Of a stretch of 64,000 nt of DNA, positions 17,256 through 23,797 are shown one piece after another (the first letter of the stretch is position 1; the number at the start of each line of letters is the position of its first letter). The stretch spans positions 144,879 to 208,878 of the forward strand of contig NZ_KB911591.1 in assembly GCF_000383615.1 (NCBI RefSeq). Direction: 5' to 3'. A program made the translations under genes and the position numbers. The notes beneath the pieces were generated by a model. The model was not told the origin of the DNA and made no database searches. It was given only the letters and a program-made list of their open reading frames with translations. This stretch comes from Streptomyces canus 299MFChir4.1. Lineage in GTDB: Bacteria; Actinomycetota; Actinomycetes; Streptomycetales; Streptomycetaceae.

Positions 17256-18449
17256 ATGCACGAGGCGGACGTCGCCATCATCGGAGCGGGGGCCGCGGGG
17301 CTGTCCCTGGCCCACCGCCTCTCCCGCCCCGCCCCCGGTGTGCGGCGCCCGTCCGTCGTCCTCGTGGACGCCCCGCCCGGACCGTTGCGTCCGCCCCGGC
17401 GCACGTGGTGCTTCTGGGAGAGCGGCCGCGGACCCTACGACGCCGCGGTCACCCGGTCGTGGCAGCGCCTGCGCGTGCACCGGCCCACGGGGGAGCCGAT
17501 CGAGCACGACATCTCGCCCCTGCGCTACAAGATGATCCATTCGGACCACTTCGAGTCCCTGATCGAGCACGACCTCGACCGGAGCGGACAGGTCCGGCGC
17601 ATCGAGGCGACCGTCGAGAGCGTCGAAGGACTCCCGCGGGGGGCGCGGATCGACGCCCGCACGGCGGACGGGCACCGCGAGTCGGTCCGGGCCCGCTGGG
17701 TGTTCGACTCCCGGCCGCTGGGCAGTCTGCCCGCGGCCCGTACGACGCTGCTCCAGCACTTCCACGGCTGGTTCGTCCGCACCGGCCGTCCTGTCTTCGA
17801 CCCGGCCCGCGTGGAGTTCATGGACCTGCGCACGCCCCGGCCCACCAAGGGCCTCTCCTTCGGCTACGTCCTGCCCACCCGCCCGGACCAGGCCCTGGTG
17901 GAGTACACGGAGTTCTCGCCGACCGTCCTCTCCCCGGACGCGTACGACAAGGCGCTCCACCACTACACCGCCACCGTGCTCGGCCTGGACGACTTCGAGG
18001 TGACCGCCACCGAGACCGGGGTCATCCCGATGACCGACGCCAGGTTCGCCCGGCAGACGGGCGCGTCGGTCTTCCGTATCGGGGCGGCCGGCGGAGCCAC
18101 CCGGCCCGCCACCGGCTACACCTTCGCCGGCGTGCAGCGCCAGACCGCGGCCGTCGCGGCAGCCCTGCGCCAAGGCCGGCGGCCCGTGCCCCCCTCGCCC
18201 CACTCGTCCCGCGCCCGCGCCATGGACGCGGTTTTGCTGCACGCCCTCGACAGCGGCCTGGTGGACGGCGCGGACTTCTTCGCGCGGCTGTTCACGAGGA
18301 TCCCCATGACCCGGCTCCTGCGCTTCCTGGACGGCGGAACCCGCCCCCACGAAGAACTCGCCATTGGTCTGCGCACCCCCGTCCTGCCCATGCTGCGCGC
18401 CGCCGCGCAAGTGCCCCGGCTTCCCCGGCGCCCCTTCCCCGGACCCTGA
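17256..18449 (+). CDS. crtY: Lycopene beta-cyclase
   Basis: A 397-residue CrtY-type cyclase that closes both ends of lycopene to make beta-carotene. Signatures are the N-terminal nucleotide motif ADVAIIGAGAAGLSLAHRL, RRTWCFWE near residue 50, the conserved ALVEYTEFSP and TRPATGYTFAGVQ. GGAGGGAG precedes the ATG at 17256. It follows the sigma gene by 140 bp and precedes crtT by 55 bp. Confidence 0.92.
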   Translation: MHEADVAIIGAGAAGLSLAHRLSRPAPGVRRPSVVLVDAPPGPLRPPRRTWCFWESGRGPYDAAVTRSWQRLRVHRPTGEPIEHDISPLRYKMIHSDHFESLIEHDLDRSGQVRRIEATVESVEGLPRGARIDARTADGHRESVRARWVFDSRPLGSLPAARTTLLQHFHGWFVRTGRPVFDPARVEFMDLRTPRPTKGLSFGYVLPTRPDQALVEYTEFSPTVLSPDAYDKALHHYTATVLGLDDFEVTATETGVIPMTDARFARQTGASVFRIGAAGGATRPATGYTFAGVQRQTAAVAAALRQGRRPVPPSPHSSRARAMDAVLLHALDSGLVDGADFFARLFTRIPMTRLLRFLDGGTRPHEELAIGLRTPVLPMLRAAAQVPRLPRRPFPGP

Positions 18450-18504
18450 CCCGCGGTGCGGCCCGCGATCCCCGACTTCCCTACGACCCGTACCAGGAGG
18501 CAGC

Positions 18505-19236
18505 GTGACCGTGCTGCGTGACGCGGACCTGGCCGCCGCATTCGACCGTGCGGCGCACAGTTACGACACACTCGTGGCCGCCAACCCCGGCTATCACGGC
18601 CATCTGCGCCGCTCGGCGCGCCGGCTCGGCCTGCCCCACCCGGGCGCCGGGCTGCGCGTCCTGGACCTCGGCTGCGGGACCGGCGCGTCCACCGCCGCGC
18701 TCGCCCGGGTGCTGCCCGGCGCCGAGATCACGGCCGTGGACGCCTCCGCCGGGATGCTGGACCGTGCCATGGCCAAGTCGTGGCAGGGCAGGGTCAGGTT
18801 CGTGTGCGCCCCGGCGGAGGCCCTCGCCGAGGCGGGCGTGGACGGGCCCTTCGACGCGGTGTTCGCCGCCTACCTCTTCCGCAACGTCGCCGACCCCGAC
18901 GCCGTGCTGGACGCCGTCCACGACCTGCTCGCCCCGCACGGCCGGCTCGCCGTGCACGAGTACACCCTCAGCGGGCGCCCGCTCGACCGTGCCGTCTGGA
19001 GCGCCGTGTGCCGCGGCCTGGTACTGCCCGTCGCCACCGCCCTCGGCGACGGCGACCTGTACCGCCATCTCTGGCGCAGCGTCGTCGACTTCGACACCGT
19101 CGACCGCTTCACGGACCGCGTCCGGAGCCGCGGGTTCGACCATGTACGCGCCCTCCCCCTGCCCGGCTGGCAGACCGGCATCACCCACACGATCGTGGCC
19201 CACCGCGGCGCCCGGCCCGGCAGGGTTGGACGGTGA
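18505..19236 (+). CDS. crtT: SAM-dependent methyltransferase of the carotenoid cluster
   Basis: A 243-residue class I methyltransferase: SAM motif I VLDLGCGTGAST, then VDASAGML and a UbiE-like FRNVADPDAVL segment. GTG at 18505 is preceded by CAGGAGG. In S. griseus the corresponding gene between crtY and crtU is called crtT; its exact step is not settled. The final codons (GWQTGITHTIVAHRG) matter because copies of this tail recur several times in the DNA immediately downstream. The stop TGA shares GTGA with the first of two mini-ORFs. Confidence 0.85.
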   Translation: MTVLRDADLAAAFDRAAHSYDTLVAANPGYHGHLRRSARRLGLPHPGAGLRVLDLGCGTGASTAALARVLPGAEITAVDASAGMLDRAMAKSWQGRVRFVCAPAEALAEAGVDGPFDAVFAAYLFRNVADPDAVLDAVHDLLAPHGRLAVHEYTLSGRPLDRAVWSAVCRGLVLPVATALGDGDLYRHLWRSVVDFDTVDRFTDRVRSRGFDHVRALPLPGWQTGITHTIVAHRGARPGRVGR

Positions 19237-19634
19237 CCGCGACAACGGGGAGTCCCAGCCGGGGTCGGCGTGCCGTTCTCTTGCCTGGGCCGCCCGGGGA
19301 GAGCGGCGTCAGTGGGCGGACCGGCATGAGGTGCACGGCCGCGGCTCGCCGGGAGCGGACGGTCACGGCGACGACGGGGGGTACCGGCCGGGACCGGCAT
19401 ACCGCCTTCCTGCCCGCGCCGCCTGGGGAGAGGGGTGGGCAGGCCGGCATGACCTGCACGGCCGTGGCCCGCCGGAAGCAGACAGTGACTGCTGTCATGG
19501 TGAGCTCCGGCCAGGACCGGCATGCCGGGCTCCTGCCCACGCCGTCCGGACCGACCTTCGTGGGCCGGCAGACCGGCATCACCCACACGGCCGTGGCCCA
19601 CCGCGCCACCCGACCCGTCGGGAGCGGACAGTGA
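19233..19634 (+). CDS. Repeat-derived mini-ORF 1 between crtT and crtU
   Basis: A 133-codon frame starting at the GTG that overlaps the crtT stop (GTGA). It encodes three imperfect repeats that each begin like the N-terminus of CrtU (VTATTG...GRDRHTAFLPAPPGE) and end like the C-terminus of CrtT (QTGITHTAVAHR). It has no known domain. It ends in TGA at 19632-19634, again overlapping a GTG. It is probably not a functional protein but may keep ribosomes moving from crtT to crtU. Confidence 0.5.
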   Translation: MTATTGSPSRGRRAVLLPGPPGESGVSGRTGMRCTAAARRERTVTATTGGTGRDRHTAFLPAPPGERGGQAGMTCTAVARRKQTVTAVMVSSGQDRHAGLLPTPSGPTFVGRQTGITHTAVAHRATRPVGSGQ

Positions 19635-19717
19635 CTGCGACGACGGCAGCGCCTGCCGGGACCACCACGCCGTCCTCCTGCCCGCGTCGGCCGTGGCCCG
19701 CCGGGAGCGGACAGTGA
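19631..19717 (+). CDS. Repeat-derived mini-ORF 2 before crtU
   Basis: A 28-codon frame (VTATTAAPAG..., ending WPAGSGQ) starting at the GTG that overlaps the stop of mini-ORF 1 and ending in a TGA that overlaps the crtU GTG at 19714. GGGAGCGGACA stands directly before both starts. It is the fourth, shortened unit of the junction array. A coding role is doubtful; a translational relay is the more likely effect. Confidence 0.4.
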   Translation: MTATTAAPAGTTTPSSCPRRPWPAGSGQ

Positions 19718-21273
19718 CCGCCGCGGCGGCGGCCCCCGGCCGGGACCGCCACGCCGTGCTCCTGCCTCCGCCGCCCGGAGCGACCCGGGTCGGCGGGCGG
19801 GCGCGCAGCACCGCCGTCGTCGGTGGCGGCATCGCCGGGCTCGCCGCCGCCACCGCGCTCGCCGAGCGCGGCGTCGACGTGACGCTCTACGAACGCGAGG
19901 CCTACCTCGGAGGCCGCGTGGGCGGCTGGAGCACCGCCCTGTCGGACGGCACCACCGCGACCATGAGCCGCGGCTTCCACGCCTTCTTCCGCCAGTACTA
20001 CAACCTGCGCAGCCTGCTGAGCCGTACCGATTCCCCTCCGGGGCGCCTCACCGGCCTCCCCGACTACCCGCTGCGGCACCGCGAGGGACTGCACGACAGC
20101 TTCCGCGGAGTGCCGCGCACGCCACCGCTGAGCGCACTGGGCTTCGTCGCGCTGAGCCCCTCCTTCCGCTGGCGGGACCTGGTGCGCATGCGCCCGGCCG
20201 CGGCCCTTCCCCTGCTGGACGTCCGCGTCCCGGACGTCTACGACCGACTGGACGGTGTCAGCGCGCACGACTTCCTCGAGTCCCTGCGCTTCCCTCCGGC
20301 CGCACGTCACCTGGCCTTCGAGGTCTTCTCCCGCAGCTTCTTCGCCGACCCCCGCCACCTCTCGGCCGCCGAGATGGTCCTGATGTTCCACATCTACTTC
20401 CTCGGGAGTTCCGAGGGGCTTCTCTTCGACGTGCCCGACGACCCCTTCCCGACAGCCCTGTGGGACCCCCTCGCCAAACACCTGACCCGCCACGGCGTCG
20501 ACCTGCGCCTGTCGACCTCCGTCGAGAACGTCTCGCCCACCACGGACGGCGCCTTCACCGTCGCCACGGACCGCGAGGAGGGGCCGTACGACACCGTCGT
20601 CCTCGCCCTCGACACCGGCGGCCTGCGCTCCCTGGTCGGCCGCTCGCCCCGGCTGGCCGACGCGGCCTGGCGTGAACGGGTCGGCAGACTGCGCACCGCC
20701 CCGCCCTTCCTCGTCTCCAGACTCTGGCTGGACCGCCCCGTCGACGCCGACCGGCCCGGGTTCCTGGGCACGGCCGGGTACGGCTCGCTGGACAACGTCA
20801 GCGTCCTGGAACGCTGGGAGCAGGAGGCCGCACGACGGTCCGCCCGCACCGGCGGTTCCGTGGTCGAACTCCACGGTTACGCGCTGCCGGAGAACGCCGA
20901 CCCCGACGCGGAGGCCCGGCACCTGATCGCACAGCTGCGGACCGTCTACCCCGAGACCCGCGACGCGCGCGTCCTCGACGCCCGGCACGAATGGCGCCAG
21001 GACTGCCCCCTGTTCCCCGTCGGTGGATCCCGGGACCGCCCCGGCGTGCGCACCCCCCAGCCCGGCCTGGTGCTGGCAGGCGACCTGGTGCGCACGGACC
21101 TCCCGGTCGCCCTGATGGAACGCGCCGCCACCAGCGGCTTCCTCGCCGCCAACGCCCTCCTGCAGTCCTGGGCGGTACGGGGCCACCCGCTGTGGACCGT
21201 GCCCAACGGCGGCCGCAACCGCCTGCTCCGGGCCCTGGCGGGCGGCCACGCACGAGCCCGCGCGGGGTCCTGA
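19714..21273 (+). CDS. crtU: Beta-carotene desaturase/methyltransferase (isorenieratene synthase)
   Basis: A 519-residue FAD enzyme that aromatises the beta-ionone rings of beta-carotene with methyl shift to give isorenieratene. The FAD motif STAVVGGGIAGLAAATALAE is near residue 35, followed by YEREAYLGGRVGGW. Also typical are SRGFHAFFRQYYNLR and, near the C-terminus, PGLVLAGDLVRTDLPVALMERAA. The GTG at 19714 follows GGGAGCGGACA and shares GTGA with a mini-ORF. The frame is open further upstream through repeat material, so the first 35 residues, low-complexity and repeat-derived, are not certain. Confidence 0.9.
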   Translation: MTAAAAAPGRDRHAVLLPPPPGATRVGGRARSTAVVGGGIAGLAAATALAERGVDVTLYEREAYLGGRVGGWSTALSDGTTATMSRGFHAFFRQYYNLRSLLSRTDSPPGRLTGLPDYPLRHREGLHDSFRGVPRTPPLSALGFVALSPSFRWRDLVRMRPAAALPLLDVRVPDVYDRLDGVSAHDFLESLRFPPAARHLAFEVFSRSFFADPRHLSAAEMVLMFHIYFLGSSEGLLFDVPDDPFPTALWDPLAKHLTRHGVDLRLSTSVENVSPTTDGAFTVATDREEGPYDTVVLALDTGGLRSLVGRSPRLADAAWRERVGRLRTAPPFLVSRLWLDRPVDADRPGFLGTAGYGSLDNVSVLERWEQEAARRSARTGGSVVELHGYALPENADPDAEARHLIAQLRTVYPETRDARVLDARHEWRQDCPLFPVGGSRDRPGVRTPQPGLVLAGDLVRTDLPVALMERAATSGFLAANALLQSWAVRGHPLWTVPNGGRNRLLRALAGGHARARAGS

Positions 21274-21330
21274 GACGACCGGCGGAGGGGGTGTCAGGAC
21301 GGGCGGATGCGACTTGAGAGACTGGCGGGT

Positions 21331-22131
21331 ATGGACATCGCGAGCAGAAACCACGTGACCGTCACCGGCAACCCGCAGGGACCGACGGTGGTGCTGGCAC
21401 ACGGCTTCGGCTGTGACCAGAACATGTGGCGGCTGACGGTGCCCGCCCTGGTCGACGACTACCGCGTGGTGCTGTTCGACCACGTGGGTTCGGGCCGCTC
21501 GGACGCGTCCGCGTTCTCGGAGGAGCGGTACGCCTCTCTGGACGGGTACGCCAGGGACGTCGTCGAGGTGTGCGAGGCCCTCGAACTGCGCGACGCGGTG
21601 TTCGTGGGGCACTCGGTCAGCGCGATGATCGGCGTACTGGCGGCCGGGCTGGCTCCCGAGCGGATCGGCGCGCTGGTGATGGTGGCCCCGTCCCCGCGGT
21701 ACATCGACGACGAGGGGTACCGAGGCGGGTTCAGCGCAGAGGACATCGACGAACTGCTGGCGTCGCTGGAGGCGAACTACCTCGGCTGGTCGGCGGCCAT
21801 GGCCCCGGTGATCATGGGCAACGCCGATCGGCCCGAGCTGGGCGACGAGCTCAGGAACAGCTTCTGCACCACCGACCCGGACATGGCGCGCGTCTTCGCC
21901 CGGACCACGTTCCTGTCGGATTCCAGGGACGACCTCAAGGGCGTGAGCGTGCCGACGCTGGTGCTGGAATGCACCCAGGACGTGATCGCCCCCCGTGAGG
22001 TCGGAGCCTTCGTGCACCAGGCGATTCCCGGCTCGGCCCTGGTCACTCTCGAGGCCACCGGGCACTGCCCGCACCTGTCCGCGCCCGAGGCCACCAACCA
22101 GGCGATCGTCGACTTCCTCGCGAGCCTGTGA
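21331..22131 (+). CDS. rsbQ: RsbQ-type alpha/beta hydrolase
   Basis: A 266-residue hydrolase close to Bacillus RsbQ, which is needed for energy-stress signalling through the PAS-domain phosphatase RsbP. The N-terminus MDIASRNHVTVTG and AHGFGCDQNMW match RsbQ. The nucleophile is Ser95 in GHSVSAM, with Asp (ECTQDVI) and His (TGHCPHL) further on. The ATG at 21331 gives the family length; an upstream ATG at 21307 is in frame but would add residues RsbQ lacks. The stop overlaps the start of the phosphatase gene, its expected partner. Confidence 0.88.
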   Translation: MDIASRNHVTVTGNPQGPTVVLAHGFGCDQNMWRLTVPALVDDYRVVLFDHVGSGRSDASAFSEERYASLDGYARDVVEVCEALELRDAVFVGHSVSAMIGVLAAGLAPERIGALVMVAPSPRYIDDEGYRGGFSAEDIDELLASLEANYLGWSAAMAPVIMGNADRPELGDELRNSFCTTDPDMARVFARTTFLSDSRDDLKGVSVPTLVLECTQDVIAPREVGAFVHQAIPGSALVTLEATGHCPHLSAPEATNQAIVDFLASL

Positions 22132-23435
22132 TGATGTGCCGCGCCGACCAGCAGCCCGACCCGCAGGACGCCGACGCGGACGCCGATGCCGACCGGACCG
22201 CGGACGCGGCGTTCGCCGCACTGCTGGAGGACAGCGCCGAGGACCTCTACGAGAACGCCCCCTGCGGTTACCTCTCCACGCTGATGGACGGCACCATCGC
22301 GAAGATCAACGGCACCCTGCTGGACTGGCTCGGTCTGGAGCGGGAGGCGGTGGTCGGCCGGAAGCGGTTCACCGACCTGCTGACCGTCGGCGGGAAGCTG
22401 TACCACGAGACGCATTTCGCCCCACTGCTGCGTATGCAGAGCGAGATCAGCGGCATAGCGCTGGAGATGAAGCAGACCGGCGGCGGCCGGATACCCGTGC
22501 TGGTCTCGTCGGCCGTCAAACACGGCACCACCGGGCAGCCCCTGCTGATCCGCACCACGGTCTTCGACGCCCGGGACCGCCGCGCCTACGAAGAGGAACT
22601 CCTGCGCCGCCGGGAGGCGGCCGAGGAAGCACGCCGACAGGCGGAGGCCGACCGCGCACGGCTGCAGGAGGCGCTCGCCGTGCTCCAGCAGTCGCTGCTC
22701 CCGGACACCCTCCCGCCGGTACCCGGCGCGCAGACGGCCACCCACTACCACACGGCCTCCCCCGACCGGCTGGGCGGCGACTTCTACGACGTCTTCGCGC
22801 TCGACGGCCAACGCTTCGGCTTCTTCCTCGGCGACGTGTGCGGGAAGGGGCCCCAGGCCGCCGCACTCACCTCGCTGACCCGCTACACCCTGCGCGCCGC
22901 CGCCCTGCACGACCCCGATCCCGTCTCCGCCCTGACCACCCTCAACACGGTGCTCCACGAGCGTTACGCCGGCAGCGGCGACCCCCGTTACTGCACCGCG
23001 GTCTACGGCACCCTCGAACCCGACCCCGCGACCGGGCAGCTGGCCGTCCACCTCGCCGCGGGCGGCCACCCGCCGGCCATCGTGCTGCGCGCGGACGGCA
23101 CAGCCGACTTCCTGCCCACTCCCGGCGGCCTTCTCGTCGGCATCCTGCCCTCAGCGCCCTTCACCGACGCCACAACCGTTCTCGGTCCCGGCGACACGCT
23201 TCTTCTCTACACAGACGGCCTCACCGAAGCCCGCACCGGCCAGGACCGTGCGGGTCTCTACGGCGACGAGGCGTTGCTCGCCTTCGTCACCGCTCACGCC
23301 GGCAAGCCACCGCATGCCGTCGTCCAGGCCCTCACCGGGCTCCTGGACAGCTTCGGTGACGGTCTCGACGACGACACCGCCCTGCTCGCCATCGGTGTCC
23401 CCGCCTCCGACCCACAGACGAGAGACGAACGATGA
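22131..23435 (+). CDS. rsbP: PAS-domain PP2C phosphatase (RsbP-type)
   Basis: A 434-residue protein with a PAS domain at about 40-150 (ENAPCGYLSTLMDGTIAKINGTLLDWLG), a short coiled coil rich in Glu/Arg/Ala (150-185), and a SpoIIE-type PP2C domain. Metal-binding motifs are intact: GGDFYDVF, GDVCGKGPQAA and DDDTALLAIG. RsbP dephosphorylates an RsbV-type STAS protein on energy stress, with RsbQ supplying or processing the PAS ligand. Gene order rsbQ-rsbP-STAS, each overlapping the next, fits. Start may be GTG 22128 or one of two ATGs at 22131 and 22134. Confidence 0.87.
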   Translation: MMCRADQQPDPQDADADADADRTADAAFAALLEDSAEDLYENAPCGYLSTLMDGTIAKINGTLLDWLGLEREAVVGRKRFTDLLTVGGKLYHETHFAPLLRMQSEISGIALEMKQTGGGRIPVLVSSAVKHGTTGQPLLIRTTVFDARDRRAYEEELLRRREAAEEARRQAEADRARLQEALAVLQQSLLPDTLPPVPGAQTATHYHTASPDRLGGDFYDVFALDGQRFGFFLGDVCGKGPQAAALTSLTRYTLRAAALHDPDPVSALTTLNTVLHERYAGSGDPRYCTAVYGTLEPDPATGQLAVHLAAGGHPPAIVLRADGTADFLPTPGGLLVGILPSAPFTDATTVLGPGDTLLLYTDGLTEARTGQDRAGLYGDEALLAFVTAHAGKPPHAVVQALTGLLDSFGDGLDDDTALLAIGVPASDPQTRDER

Positions 23436-23770
23436 GCCCGCTGAAGATCACTCCCCGAGACGCCGCGACCGGTCCCGTTCTGGAGCTTTCCGGTGAACTC
23501 GACTACGCCAACGTCGCCGAACTGCACCAAGCGCTCGACGGCCTGGCCCTCCGGCCGGGCCGGTGCCTGGTCCTGGACATGAGCGGGCTGGAATTCTGCG
23601 ACTCCAGCGGCATCACGGCTCTGATCGCCGCGCGCAGCAACGCGCAGACCGTCCGGGCGGACGTCGCCCTGGCGGCCGTACCGCCGAACATACTGCGCGT
23701 CCTGCGCATCGTCGGCCTGGACCAGATCTTCACCGTGCACCCGGACATCGAGAGCGCCACAAGACCCTGA
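23432..23770 (+). CDS. STAS anti-sigma factor antagonist (RsbV-type)
   Basis: A 112-residue STAS protein with the phosphorylation motif DSSGITAL around residues 52-59. ATG shares ATGA with the phosphatase stop, so the three genes rsbQ-rsbP-rsbV-like are one translation-coupled unit. When dephosphorylated it would bind an anti-sigma kinase and release a sigma factor; none is encoded adjacent. Confidence 0.87.
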   Translation: MSPLKITPRDAATGPVLELSGELDYANVAELHQALDGLALRPGRCLVLDMSGLEFCDSSGITALIAARSNAQTVRADVALAAVPPNILRVLRIVGLDQIFTVHPDIESATRP

Positions 23771-23785
23771 GCCGGGACCCGGCTC
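23769..23785. terminator. Hairpin between convergent STAS and rph genes
   Basis: GAGCCGGG (23769-23776), one base, CCCGGCTC (23778-23785). It begins within the STAS stop codon and lies 13 bases from the rph stop, so it can serve both converging transcripts. No T-tract, as is usual here. Confidence 0.5.
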
Positions 23786-23797
23786 CCTCCCGGGCGG

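Larger units (their letters stand above)
19233..19790 (+). repeat. Decayed tandem array of the crtT/crtU junction
   Basis: Five units begin with GTGAC(C/T)G or GTCACGG at 19233, 19362, 19485, 19631 and 19714; the last is the true crtU start. Steps are 129, 123, 146 and 83 bp, so the first three are in one reading frame. Each unit resembles the first codons of crtU fused to the last codons of crtT. The third unit is the fullest, ending in a near copy of the CrtT tail. This is what repeated duplication of the junction followed by decay would give. Confidence 0.75.

Noticed and set aside
19579..22221. 880-codon frame antisense to crtU and rsbQ
   Set aside because: Spans two well-supported genes on the other strand and has no recognisable family; an artefact of GC-rich codon use.
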